A stretch of 64,000 nucleotides of DNA. It comes from an uncultured Nioella sp. (lineage in GTDB: Bacteria; Pseudomonadota; Alphaproteobacteria; Rhodobacterales; Rhodobacteraceae). The position numbers were made by a program, and so were the translations under genes. Positions 8,825 to 17,388 of the stretch are shown here, piece by piece. A model generated the notes under the pieces. It had not been told where the DNA came from and searched no databases. It saw nothing but the letters and a program-made list of their open reading frames with translations. The stretch lies in the NCBI GenBank assembly GCA_947498125.1, contig CANMJH010000001.1, forward strand, positions 124,001-188,000, in the 5' to 3' direction. The stretch's first letter is position 1; each line of letters opens with the position of its first letter.

Positions 8825-9640
8825 ATGTCTATAAATCCGACGGAGCGCACACTGCAAGTCCTGGAATATATCATGGCCGCCGGACCGGGTCCGATTAAGC
8901 AGGTGGATATCGCCCGCGATTGTGGCCTGTCGCCCTCGACGCTGAACAGGATCGTGAAGTCGCTATCGGATTGGGGCTATCTTTTCCGCACGAGTGAAAA
9001 ATATTGCGTCCGGAACTTCCGGTTGGAACGCAACGTGCCAATGTCGGCGACCTATCTGGCCAAGCTCGACAGCACGATGCGCGGTCTTTCTGATCAACTG
9101 GGCGTATCTGCCGAGGTTGTGGTGGTTGCGGGGCATGAATTGCTTTGGCATTCAAAAACCGATCACCCCGATGCTGATGTTGTCATTCGCGCCAATGTTG
9201 GTTTTCGTCGGTCGTTATATGAACATGACGTACTGGCACAACTCTATCTCAGCCGCCTTGAGTGGGAAGAGGTGGAGGCGATGTTCTACATGGATGGATT
9301 TTACGATACGGTGCGCAGCTCGGCCCATTCCACGCCGCGCCTTTCGCAAGCAGATATCAAAGAAATCTGGCAGAAAAATCGTGGATGCGATTTCGCGACA
9401 GATCTTGAGGGCAACCACATGGGTATCCGCCGTTTTGCGACGGTGATCGAAGACCCGGATGGCCGGTTCCTTCATCTTTTGACGCTGGCTGAGCCTGCGG
9501 GCACAGAAAACACGGATGTTGAAGGCTTTCGCGAGGCCCTGCTGGGGGCAAGGGAAGAATTAACCGACCTCGTCACAATCGAGAGTGCCGCAAAACGCTT
9601 GCGGCCCAAACACTACGCTTTGCCACCTAGGGGAGGATAA
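8825..9640 (+). CDS. IclR-family transcriptional regulator
   Basis: 271 residues from ATG 8825 (MSINPTERTLQVLEYI); an in-frame ATG at 8774 would add 17 residues but would put the operator-like palindrome inside the gene. Residues about 5-65 form a winged helix-turn-helix (IKQVDIARDCGLSPSTLNRIVKSL). The rest matches the IclR effector-binding domain (for example VVVAGHELLW and NVGFRRSLYEHDVLAQLYLS). IclR proteins usually control small-molecule catabolism in response to a sugar or aromatic ligand. It lies between sulfatase genes and an importer on the same strand, so these are its likely targets. The effector is unknown. Confidence 0.88.
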   Translation: MSINPTERTLQVLEYIMAAGPGPIKQVDIARDCGLSPSTLNRIVKSLSDWGYLFRTSEKYCVRNFRLERNVPMSATYLAKLDSTMRGLSDQLGVSAEVVVVAGHELLWHSKTDHPDADVVIRANVGFRRSLYEHDVLAQLYLSRLEWEEVEAMFYMDGFYDTVRSSAHSTPRLSQADIKEIWQKNRGCDFATDLEGNHMGIRRFATVIEDPDGRFLHLLTLAEPAGTENTDVEGFREALLGAREELTDLVTIESAAKRLRPKHYALPPRGG

Positions 9641-9673
9641 CTTAGGTCGCCAAGTTTTTTATCAACGGGAGGA

Positions 9674-10954
9674 ATGATGAAACACTTATTTACAACGGCA
9701 CTTGTTGCCAGCATGGCCCTCGGCGCAAGCTTTGCCCCGGTCCACGCCCAAACTGAAGAGGTCAACGTTGTCCTCTTTGGCATGCCCTACACCAACGGTT
9801 TGCAGGATCTTGCAGATCAGTTTGAAGAAGACACTGGCATTCGCGCCAACATCGAAGTGATTGGTCAGGACGTCTTTGAAAACCGGATCACGCTGACCTT
9901 TACTGGCGGTTCGGATGATATCGACGTTGTTCACGCACCAGTTATTCAGGTTCAGCGCTGGATTCAGGCGGGTTGGCTCCAGCCAATGACTGAATATGTC
10001 GCCGCGATGCCGGGCGCGGATGATATTCTCGCGGGTCCCCTGAATGCCTATGTAGTCGACGGTGAAAACTGGGCCGTGCCCTTTATGGCGGGCGCTGGTC
10101 TTATGACATACCGTCAGGATGTTTTGGACGAGGCCGGTCTGGCAGTTCCAGAGACCTGGGAAGAAATGCTGGAAGTAGCCGCAGCCATCCACACCGATGA
10201 TCGTGCCGCGATTGGCTTGCGCGCTGTTCCGGGGCAGGGCTTTAACATGTTCATCTTCCCGATGATCATGCGCGCTTATGGCGGGAACTTCTTTGCAGAT
10301 TACGAAGGGGGCGATCTTACCCCTGCGATCAATTCGCCCGAAAATCTGGAAGCGCTCAACGTCTATATTGAATTGATCAATGAATATGCGCCTCAAGGTG
10401 CCGGCAACTTTAACTTCGCCGAAGTTCTGGCCGCTGCGCAAAACGACCAAATCGCTTTTGCAGTTGAAGGCACAGGTGTTGTCAGCCGGATCGTTGATCC
10501 TGATCTAAGCCAATATGCTGGCGTTACCGGCATTGCACTGCCACCGGGCGGTCCAGCAGGTCGGTCACCCGCGATTGCTGTGCATGGTCTCGGCATTCCA
10601 ACAAGCGCTGCCAACCCAGACGCAGCGGCCCGCTTCATTGAATGGGCGGTCAGCGTCGATACTGTGACCCAAATCGCATTGAACGAAGCCTTCCCGGATT
10701 TCACAACCGGACCGGTTGCCGATAACCCCGAGGTCATTGCGAAATATGCAGATGTGCACCCTGATTTCCTAGCCATGCGCGTTCAGGCGCTTGATCTGGC
10801 AATCGGGCACTATCGTCCGCTGATCCCTGATTGGCCATCTTTGGGCCAAGCTGTAGGTGAAAACATCAATGCGGCCGTCAACGGTCTGATGTCACCGGAA
10901 GATGCGCTTGAGGCTGCTGAGCAAGAGATGCGCGACATCCTCGGTCTCTACTAA
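9674..10954 (+). CDS. CUT1-type ABC transporter sugar-binding protein
   Basis: 426 residues with a clear Sec signal peptide (hydrophobic stretch ending VHAQ near residue 27). It belongs to extracellular solute-binding protein family 1 (MalE/UgpB type), with the usual features VIGQDVFENRITLTFTGG and NWAVPFMAGAGLMTYRQD. A good GGGAGGA at 9667-9673 precedes two adjacent ATGs (9674 and 9677); the second has better spacing. It captures a carbohydrate in the periplasm and passes it to the two permeases encoded next. A terminator-like hairpin follows, which would raise binding-protein transcript relative to permeases. Association with sulfatases suggests a sulfated sugar as ligand; this is inference. 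Confidence 0.92.
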   Translation: MMKHLFTTALVASMALGASFAPVHAQTEEVNVVLFGMPYTNGLQDLADQFEEDTGIRANIEVIGQDVFENRITLTFTGGSDDIDVVHAPVIQVQRWIQAGWLQPMTEYVAAMPGADDILAGPLNAYVVDGENWAVPFMAGAGLMTYRQDVLDEAGLAVPETWEEMLEVAAAIHTDDRAAIGLRAVPGQGFNMFIFPMIMRAYGGNFFADYEGGDLTPAINSPENLEALNVYIELINEYAPQGAGNFNFAEVLAAAQNDQIAFAVEGTGVVSRIVDPDLSQYAGVTGIALPPGGPAGRSPAIAVHGLGIPTSAANPDAAARFIEWAVSVDTVTQIALNEAFPDFTTGPVADNPEVIAKYADVHPDFLAMRVQALDLAIGHYRPLIPDWPSLGQAVGENINAAVNGLMSPEDALEAAEQEMRDILGLY

Positions 10955-10975
10955 AGATCTCTCCCCAACTATACG

Positions 10976-11007
10976 CCCTGCCGGGCTTGGTCCTGGCAGG
11001 GTTTTTT
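10976..11007 (+). terminator. Attenuating terminator between binding protein and permease genes
   Basis: CCCTGCC (10976-10982) pairs with GGCAGGG (10995-11001), followed by six T (11002-11007). Placement inside the transporter operon suggests partial termination that favours binding-protein expression over the permeases. Confidence 0.8.
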
Positions 11008-11027
11008 GTAAGCGGAGTCTCTCCCCC

Positions 11028-11927
11028 ATGGCTTTTTCTTCAACGCGCCGGCAGCGTGGCGCGACCTATGAGATCCAACGCGGCTATCGCCGTATGATCA
11101 TTCCTGCGCTGGTTGCAGTCAGTGTCTTTGCGATCGTACCGCTTGCAGGCATGTTTGGTCTCGCCTTTAGCGACTACCATCTGATCCGAGGCTCAGAAGG
11201 CCGGTTCGGCTTCCATAACTTCGTTCGACTTATTTCCGACGGGCGCTTGATGGGCTCGGTCTATGTCATGGCGATCTTATCCATCTTTGGCGTTGTCGCG
11301 CAGGTTCTGATTGGAACGGCGGTTGCGGTTGGCTTGCAAAAAATCGTCGGTCGCTGGCGGATGGGGCGGGTCTTGTTCCTTGTCCCATACGCGGTGCCGC
11401 ATGTCGCCGTGGCGCTGATCTGGTTGTCGCTATTCACACCGACGCTGTCCCCGATTAACGCGTTTTTCGACATTTTCGGAATTACCGTGCCCTCGTTCCT
11501 GACAACGCAAAACGGTGCGATGTTTGCGATTGTTGTGGCCGATACCTGGACCAACTTTCCATTTTCGATGCTGATTATCCTGGCCGCTCTGCAAGGGATA
11601 TCGCCGGATCTGGATGAGGCCGCCGCCTTGGATGGCGCAACGCGCATCAAGACGTTCTTCTATATTACCCTGCCGCTTTTGATGCCGGCGCTTTTGATGA
11701 TTACGCTGTTTAGGTTCATCGACAGCCTTAAGCATTTCCCGATGATCTTTGTCATCACCAAAGGCGGGCCGGGACGTTCGACGCAGGCGACGAATTTCTA
11801 TGCCTATGTGCAAACTTTCCAAAACTCGAATGTCGCATATGGCGCGGCGATTGCTGTGACGCTCTTCTTAATGGCCGCCCTGATCAGCTTTTACGTAGCC
11901 AAACTGAACCAAAGGGTGTCGTCATGA
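11028..11927 (+). CDS. Sugar ABC transporter permease (MalF/UgpA type)
   Basis: 299 residues from ATG 11028. An upstream in-frame start at 10902 would overlap the binding-protein gene and run through the terminator, so I reject it. The protein has about six membrane segments and the binding-protein-dependent transport motif EAAALDGATRIKTFFYITLP, where the cytoplasmic EAA loop contacts the ATPase. Family: CUT1 inner-membrane component. It overlaps the second permease by four bases (ATGA), so the two are probably translationally coupled. No ATP-binding subunit gene accompanies them. Confidence 0.92.
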   Translation: MAFSSTRRQRGATYEIQRGYRRMIIPALVAVSVFAIVPLAGMFGLAFSDYHLIRGSEGRFGFHNFVRLISDGRLMGSVYVMAILSIFGVVAQVLIGTAVAVGLQKIVGRWRMGRVLFLVPYAVPHVAVALIWLSLFTPTLSPINAFFDIFGITVPSFLTTQNGAMFAIVVADTWTNFPFSMLIILAALQGISPDLDEAAALDGATRIKTFFYITLPLLMPALLMITLFRFIDSLKHFPMIFVITKGGPGRSTQATNFYAYVQTFQNSNVAYGAAIAVTLFLMAALISFYVAKLNQRVSS

Positions 11928-12754
11928 TCGATAACAGCTCTGCCTTTCGCGTCAAAAAGGCGCTTGGCCTTTTCATGATGTTCAGCCTTTTGGCCTTTGC
12001 TGCGATGCCGACGCTATGGGTTCTGATCCTATCGATCCGCGAACAAAGCGCCGTATTTCAGCCGATTTGGGAAAGCCCATTGGCGGTGACGCTGGAAAAT
12101 TTCCTAAGCATCGGCCGGTCGGATTTCCCGAGGGCCTTGCTCAATAGCTTTATCACCGCAGGCACGGCTACAGTTCTGGCGATGATCGTTGGTGTTCCGG
12201 CTGGATTTGCACTCGCCAAAGCCCGGCTTTCGGGCAAATTCATCGCCTCTTGGATATTGCTGTTGCTGCGCATGGCGCCGCCCGTTGGCTTTGTTATTCC
12301 GCTTTTCATCACTTACGTGAATGCCGGGCTGATCGACACATATACTGGCCTGATCTTTGCCTATATGACTCTGACCCTGCCGCTGATCACCTGGTCGATG
12401 TGGAACTCGTTCTCGCAAATCCCCGACGAGCTGATTGAAGCTGCCATTATGGATGGCGCATCACTGACGAAAGCCTTTGCCCTTGTTGCCGTTCCTGCTG
12501 CGCGCCCCGGCGTTGTGGCCGCAGCGATCCTTGGGTTTTTGGTTGCATGGAATGACTTCTTCTTTGCGCTCATTATCACGCGGTCTTCGACCACAACGGC
12601 GCCTGTCGCGGTGATGAACTTCATTTCATATGACAGTGTCGATTGGGCCTCTATCGCGGTGGCAAGCATTGCGCTGACCTTGCCGATCCTGCCACTTATG
12701 GCCATTGCTAACCGTTATATCGTTCAATCGCTTTCGGGCGCGGTCAAAGGATAA
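11924..12754 (+). CDS. Sugar ABC transporter permease (MalG/UgpE type)
   Basis: 276 residues, six predicted membrane segments. The EAA loop is visible as ELIEAAIMDGASLTKAFALV. It is the second CUT1 permease half, coupled to the first by an ATGA overlap. It is followed after two bases by a sulfatase gene, tying importer and sulfatase into one transcript. The absence of a MalK-like ATPase gene means the pair probably uses a shared ATPase encoded elsewhere, which is known for CUT1 systems. Confidence 0.92.
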   Translation: MIDNSSAFRVKKALGLFMMFSLLAFAAMPTLWVLILSIREQSAVFQPIWESPLAVTLENFLSIGRSDFPRALLNSFITAGTATVLAMIVGVPAGFALAKARLSGKFIASWILLLLRMAPPVGFVIPLFITYVNAGLIDTYTGLIFAYMTLTLPLITWSMWNSFSQIPDELIEAAIMDGASLTKAFALVAVPAARPGVVAAAILGFLVAWNDFFFALIITRSSTTTAPVAVMNFISYDSVDWASIAVASIALTLPILPLMAIANRYIVQSLSGAVKG

Positions 12755-12756
12755 AC

Positions 12757-14250
12757 ATGTCCAAACGTCCCAACATCGTTTTCATCATTACCGATCAGCA
12801 ACGCTATGACACGATTGCCGCGCTGGGCTTTGACCACATGATCACCCCTAATTTGGACAGGTTGGCCGAAAGGGGGACGGTGTTTGAGAACATGTATATC
12901 ACCTCGCCCTCTTGCGCGCCGTCGCGGGCTTCGCTGTTTTCGGGTGTCTACCCGCACACAAACGGTGTCTTCCGAAATGACGAGGCGTGGAATTATTGCT
13001 GGGTCAAAGATTTGGCCGAGGCGGGGTATCGCACGGTCAATGTCGGTAAGATGCATACGATGCCGGTCGAGGGGGCGTTTGGGTTCCATGAACGTCATGT
13101 GACCGAGAACAAGGATCGCGATCACCCCAACGTGCCGTTCTTCCTTGATAATTGGGATAAGGCGTTTTTCCTGCGGGATATCGAAAAGCCCAGCCGCGTG
13201 ACGCAGCGCCGCAAGAATGATTACGGCGACAAGCTGGGCGCTTGGGTATGGGATCTAGATGAGATTTTGCACCCCGATGTCTTTACGGGTCAGATGGCAC
13301 GGTGGTGGCTGGACCGCTATCCGGGCGATGAGCCGTTTTTTCTTCAGGTTGGCATTCCCGGCCCGCATCCGCCCTATGACCCGACGCAAGACTATCTGGA
13401 TATGTATGACGGCCGCGACCTGCCTGCGCCGATCCCGCCTGATCCAGAAGCGCAGCCAAAAGCCATGCAAGAGCTGCGCGAGTTTCATCTGGGCGAGGAT
13501 GCTGACGGCATTGTGCATCTGCCCGAACCGACGGCTGAGCAATCCGAACGTCAGCGCGCGCATTACTATGCCAATGTCACGATGATCGACAAACAAGTGG
13601 GCGATATTATCGACGCGTTAGAGCGGCGCGGCGTCTTGGATGAGACGATCATCATCTTCACCTCGGATCATGGCGATGCTTTGGGCGATCATGGGCATTC
13701 GCAGAAATGGAACATGTATCAATCCACCGTTCATGTTCCCGCGATTGTATTTGGCCCGGGCCATATTCCCGAAGGGCGACGCGTAAAAGACAATGTTGCG
13801 CTGTTTGATCTGGGGCCGACCATCCTGAATTTTGCAGGGATCGAAACGCCCGATTGGATGGAGGCAACCTCTCTAATGCCCTATTTCGGCGAGGCACCGG
13901 CCCCCAAACGCAGCCGTGTTTATGCCGAGCATTCAAATGACGCTCTGCTTAAGGGCACGCGGTTTATGACGATGATTTTGGACGGCCATATCAAGCTGGT
14001 TCATTTTGTCGATTCCGATGACGGCATGATGTTCGATCTGGAATATGACCCGGATGAGAAAAACAACCTCTGGGATGATCCAACATGTCGTGACACGCGC
14101 GATTGGCTGGTTGGGGAAATCCTGAAATGGCGGATGGAAAGCAGTTTGCAAACGCAAGGATTTACCGAGGCGTGTATTCGCGGTGCTCATTCGATGATGT
14201 CGCCGCCGGGTCATCCGGCGCGCGGGCAGCATCGACCGGGTACGCGGTGA
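12757..14250 (+). CDS. Sulfatase, cytoplasmic, formylglycine-dependent
   Basis: 497 residues, type I sulfatase. The signature is C53 in SPSCAPSRASLFSG (C-A-P-S-R). Metal ligands appear in ITDQQRYD (residues 11-18) and TSDHGDALGDHG, with the catalytic Lys candidate in HSQKWNMYQS. No signal peptide is present. It starts two bases after the permease stop and ends two bases before the convergent amidohydrolase gene. It is only moderately similar to the 7251-8738 sulfatase, so the two probably act on different positions or different sugars. Activation requires formylglycine-generating enzyme, encoded at 45437-46372. Substrate unknown; sulfated fucose or another sulfated sugar is plausible from context. 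Confidence 0.92.
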   Translation: MSKRPNIVFIITDQQRYDTIAALGFDHMITPNLDRLAERGTVFENMYITSPSCAPSRASLFSGVYPHTNGVFRNDEAWNYCWVKDLAEAGYRTVNVGKMHTMPVEGAFGFHERHVTENKDRDHPNVPFFLDNWDKAFFLRDIEKPSRVTQRRKNDYGDKLGAWVWDLDEILHPDVFTGQMARWWLDRYPGDEPFFLQVGIPGPHPPYDPTQDYLDMYDGRDLPAPIPPDPEAQPKAMQELREFHLGEDADGIVHLPEPTAEQSERQRAHYYANVTMIDKQVGDIIDALERRGVLDETIIIFTSDHGDALGDHGHSQKWNMYQSTVHVPAIVFGPGHIPEGRRVKDNVALFDLGPTILNFAGIETPDWMEATSLMPYFGEAPAPKRSRVYAEHSNDALLKGTRFMTMILDGHIKLVHFVDSDDGMMFDLEYDPDEKNNLWDDPTCRDTRDWLVGEILKWRMESSLQTQGFTEACIRGAHSMMSPPGHPARGQHRPGTR

Positions 14251-14252
14251 GC

Positions 14253-15083
14253 TTAGACGTTTAGCCCATATGCCTTAATGGCGGTGCCCCCAAAAAGAGC
14301 GGCGCTGTCTTTGTCGCTGAGCCCTTCGAAAAGAGATTTGGTCACCTCGAGCCAGGTGCCATATTGGGCCGCAAGCGTCAGGACAGGCCAATCGCTGCCC
14401 CAAATCAGACGTTTTGCGCCAAACTCTTTCAGCAGGAAATCGGTATAGGGTCGCAAATCGGCGGGCGTCCAATCTGCGGCAGCCTCGGTCACAAGACCCG
14501 ATATCTTGCAATAGCATTGCGTCTCATGGGCAAGGGCCGACATGTCCTTTGCCCAGCCATCAAAATTCCCTTCGGCGATGCCCGGTTTTGAGCCGTGATC
14601 AATCACAACCGTCAAATCGGGGTGCGTTTTGCAAAGCGTCAGCAGGTTTGGCAGATGCCGGGGCAGGGTGAGCGCGTCAAATGTCAGGCCGGCGTCAATC
14701 ATTGCCTCCAGCGCGGGTGAAATGGCGGTTTGCAACATCCAATCGGGATCTGGAATGTCCTGAATCATTGGGCGCAGACCGACAAGGGCCGGGTTCTGCG
14801 ATAGGGCGGAAATCACCTCGGCCGCATCCGGGGCTGCAAAATCGACCCAGCCGACCACCCCTTTGATAAAGCTGTTCTCGGAAGCCAAAGACAGCATGAA
14901 TTCTGTTTCAGCGCGGGTTGGCGCGGCTTGAACCAAAACTGTGCCGTCAATACCTTCCGCGTTTAGAAGCGGGGCAAGGTCTTGTGGCTCAAAATCACGA
15001 TAGAGCGGCGCAAGATCCGGGGTCAGCCAGCCATAATCGCCGCGCGACAGCCGCCAGAAATGCTGATGCGCGTCGATGATCAT
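14253..15083 (-). CDS. Amidohydrolase-family lactonase, probable L-fucono-1,5-lactonase
   Basis: 276 residues of the COG3618 amidohydrolase group (TIM barrel). The N-terminal metal motif is DAHQHFW at residues 4-10, and the C-terminal RLIWGSDWPV carries the conserved Asp. This group contains L-fuconolactonase and L-rhamnono-lactonase, which open the aldonolactone formed by sugar dehydrogenases. It is the last gene of the minus-strand GntR, aldo/keto reductase, mutarotase, lactonase unit, overlapping the mutarotase by four bases. The order of enzymes fits the second step of oxidative L-fucose degradation. Exact sugar specificity cannot be read from sequence. Confidence 0.82.
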   Translation of the reverse strand: MIIDAHQHFWRLSRGDYGWLTPDLAPLYRDFEPQDLAPLLNAEGIDGTVLVQAAPTRAETEFMLSLASENSFIKGVVGWVDFAAPDAAEVISALSQNPALVGLRPMIQDIPDPDWMLQTAISPALEAMIDAGLTFDALTLPRHLPNLLTLCKTHPDLTVVIDHGSKPGIAEGNFDGWAKDMSALAHETQCYCKISGLVTEAAADWTPADLRPYTDFLLKEFGAKRLIWGSDWPVLTLAAQYGTWLEVTKSLFEGLSDKDSAALFGGTAIKAYGLNV

Positions 15084-15508
15084 CCAATGACGCCTTTGGT
15101 GAGGATGATATTTCCATAAAGCCGGGTTTCGCCGGTTTGGACGATGGCAAACGCCTCTGCCGCTCGGGCATAGAAGGCGTGGCGCTCCAGCGATGAAATC
15201 ACGACATCTTCTTCGGCCACGTCATTGATAATGGTCTGAAAGTCAGCAACCGCTTCGGGGATCTCCTCGGGGGCGCCAACCACTTGCATGGTTACAGCGG
15301 GATCGCTGACAAAGGTATCTAGCGGCATTAGCGAAAGAACCGCTCGAAGGATATGACTGGCCGAAATTCCATCGGCTCGCAGCGCCTTTGGCCCGAGGCT
15401 GCTGCCCGGGAAATTGGCATCGGCAATGACAATCTGGTCGCCATGTCCCATCGCGCGCAGCACATAAAGAAGGTCGGGAGACAAGACCGGGTCAATTTTA
15501 CGAAGCAT
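15080..15508 (-). CDS. fucU: RbsD/FucU-family sugar mutarotase (L-fucose mutarotase-like)
   Basis: 142 residues from ATG 15508 (MLRKIDPVLSPDLLYVLRAM); longer upstream extensions lie inside the preceding gene and are not homologous. The length matches FucU (about 140). The family signature is HGDQIVIADANFP, with the catalytic His. FucU interconverts alpha and beta anomers of L-fucose, supplying the form used by the dehydrogenase. It overlaps the aldo/keto reductase stop by 11 bases and the lactonase start by four, so all three are translationally coupled. RbsD-like specificity for ribose is possible, but the neighbours favour a fucose-type sugar. Confidence 0.85.
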   Translation of the reverse strand: MLRKIDPVLSPDLLYVLRAMGHGDQIVIADANFPGSSLGPKALRADGISASHILRAVLSLMPLDTFVSDPAVTMQVVGAPEEIPEAVADFQTIINDVAEEDVVISSLERHAFYARAAEAFAIVQTGETRLYGNIILTKGVIG

Positions 15509-16553
15509 GAGTGGGTTCCTCGGGCAAGGGGGCATCCGGGCGAATAAGGCCCCGACTGCGAAGATCGGACCAAAGGCCCGCGGGAATTGGCCGCTCGAGC
15601 AGCGCGACATTGGCGGCGACCTCGGCGGCATTTGATGCGCCGGGCACAACGGTTTTGACGCTTGGATGGCCCAGGACAAATTGCAACGCGGCGGCAATAA
15701 GCGGTGTGTCATGGTCTTGGCAGACCGCCTCGATCTGATTGACGCGGGTCACGATGGGGGGCGGGGCCTCGCCATAATTGTATTTGGCGCCAGGAACGGC
15801 GCCGGTTGCCAAGATGCCAGAATTATATGGGCCCCCAAGAATGATCCCGACATCGCGGGCTTCGCAAAGCGGCAGGAAGGTCTCCAAGGCCTCTTGTTCC
15901 AGCAACGTATACCGCCCGGCAAGTAGGAAGCCGTCAAAATCGGCCAATTCTAAAAGGCGTTGGCACACTTGCCATTCATTGACGCCAGCGCCAATTGCGG
16001 CAATCTCACCTGCGGCGCGCAGCTCGGACAGGGCTTTATAACCGCCCAAATCAAAAAGCTCGCGCACCCGTTGATCGCTCATCTCCTGACTGCCTTGCGA
16101 AAAGGCGCAGACATCATGGATCAGCAGGATATCGGCATTATCGATGCCAATGCGGGCGCGGCTATCCTCATAAGACCGCATGACGCCATCATAGGAATAG
16201 TCAAACTGAATACGCTTTTGCGGAACATTGACGAAGGCTTCGGGTGTTACTTCATCCGGGGCGCAATCCAGCAAAAGCCGCCCGATTTTAGTGGAAAGCT
16301 GAAGCGTGTCGCGGCCAAATCGCTGAAGTGCGGTGCCAAATCGCATTTCGGAGCGCCCAAGCCCATATTGTGGGGCCGTGTCGAAATAGCGAATGCCAGC
16401 GTCATAGGCGGTTTGCAGGGCGTCCTGCGCATCCTCTTCAGAGATTTCGCGGTAAAGATTGCCAAGCGGCGCGCCGCCAAAGCCCATCTTGGTAAGAGGG
16501 ACCGGGCGCGATGTCCGGTTGTTCAAAAGGGTGACGTCGCGGGCGAGGGGCAT
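15498..16553 (-). CDS. Aldo/keto reductase, probable L-fucose (D-threo-aldose) 1-dehydrogenase
   Basis: 351 residues of the aldo/keto reductase family. The catalytic Asp and Tyr lie in GIRYFDTAPQYGLGRSE and the Lys in STKIGR. The N-terminal GFGGAPLGNLYR pattern is typical of D-threo-aldose 1-dehydrogenase, which oxidises L-fucose, D-arabinose and L-galactose at C1 with NAD(P). The product lactone would be opened by the lactonase at 14253-15083. It follows the GntR gene after 12 bases and overlaps the mutarotase gene by 11 bases. Family confident; sugar inferred from pathway context. Confidence 0.88.
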   Translation of the reverse strand: MPLARDVTLLNNRTSRPVPLTKMGFGGAPLGNLYREISEEDAQDALQTAYDAGIRYFDTAPQYGLGRSEMRFGTALQRFGRDTLQLSTKIGRLLLDCAPDEVTPEAFVNVPQKRIQFDYSYDGVMRSYEDSRARIGIDNADILLIHDVCAFSQGSQEMSDQRVRELFDLGGYKALSELRAAGEIAAIGAGVNEWQVCQRLLELADFDGFLLAGRYTLLEQEALETFLPLCEARDVGIILGGPYNSGILATGAVPGAKYNYGEAPPPIVTRVNQIEAVCQDHDTPLIAAALQFVLGHPSVKTVVPGASNAAEVAANVALLERPIPAGLWSDLRSRGLIRPDAPLPEEPTHAS

Positions 16554-16565
16554 GATTGTCCTTGG

Positions 16566-17276
16566 TTAGGGCCGGAAAAGCTCGGGCCGTTCGGTTTCTA
16601 AAGGGGCAAGTCGCATGACCAGTTGCGCCAGATGCGCCTGCATTGCGGCTTGGGCGCGGGCCGGGTCGCGGTCTGTAATTGCGTCCACAATTGCCCGATG
16701 TTCTTCGACGGTTTCGCCCGCGCGGCCCGGTGACGGCAAAAGGATCATCCGCGCGCGCGTGACTTGCAGTGACACCATCTGAGACAGGGCTTTCAGACGC
16801 GAATAGCCTGTAAATTCCATCAGCATGGCATGAAACTCCTCGTCCGATTGGTAGAACCCGGCGAAGTCGCCATCTTCAATCGACAAAAGCTGCATCCGGA
16901 AGTTGCGGCGGATTTTGGCGATTTGCTCATCCGTGCAATCGCGCGCGACCTTACCGACGGCGGCCAGTTCCAGTGCTTCACGCAGAAAAGCGCCTTCGCG
17001 AATCTCTTCCATCGAAAAATAGGAGGCGCGGGTCGCGGATTGGGGAATCACATCGACCAACCCTTCGGCGGAGAGGCGCGCAATTGCCTCGGATACAGGA
17101 GAGCGCGAGACGCCAAGCGCCTCGCAAATCGCGCCCTTGCGCAGGATCGCGCCGGGCGGAAAGGCCAGCGTTAAGATCGCATCTTTTAAGGATAAATAGA
17201 CTCGTTGGGCCAGTGACCCTTCAAGGCTGTTGATCTCTTTCAACTGCGAAACATCGATGTCATCTACTGTCGTCAT
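16566..17276 (-). CDS. GntR-family (FadR/FCD) regulator of the fucose-type genes
   Basis: 236 residues. The N-terminal winged helix-turn-helix (residues about 22-85) contains GAICEALGVSRSPVSEAIARL; the C-terminal all-helical FCD ligand-binding domain spans about 95-220, with the metal-ligand-type residues in DEEFHAMLMEF and VEEHRAIVDAI. It heads the minus-strand catabolic unit and is divergent from the dehydratase/transporter unit. A 14-bp perfect palindrome in the intergenic region is its likely operator, so it could repress both units until a pathway intermediate binds. Effector unknown. Confidence 0.9.
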   Translation of the reverse strand: MTTVDDIDVSQLKEINSLEGSLAQRVYLSLKDAILTLAFPPGAILRKGAICEALGVSRSPVSEAIARLSAEGLVDVIPQSATRASYFSMEEIREGAFLREALELAAVGKVARDCTDEQIAKIRRNFRMQLLSIEDGDFAGFYQSDEEFHAMLMEFTGYSRLKALSQMVSLQVTRARMILLPSPGRAGETVEEHRAIVDAITDRDPARAQAAMQAHLAQLVMRLAPLETERPELFRP

Positions 17277-17293
17277 TTATTCTCTCTTGTCGT

Positions 17294-17307
17294 ACTAACA
17301 TGTTAGT
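17294..17307. promoter_or_regulatory. Candidate GntR operator in the divergent fucose promoter
   Basis: ACTAACATGTTAGT is a perfect 14-bp palindrome, 18 bases upstream of the GntR start and 82 bases upstream of the dehydratase start. Its position in the 112-base divergent promoter fits a shared operator. Binding is inferred. Confidence 0.55.
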
Positions 17308-17388
17308 TGACGTATGCTGCAAGTCAATCTAAAAGCGATTGCAGCAGCGGGTGCATCAAGCTACCCGATTTAAACCCGGAGGCCAGCC

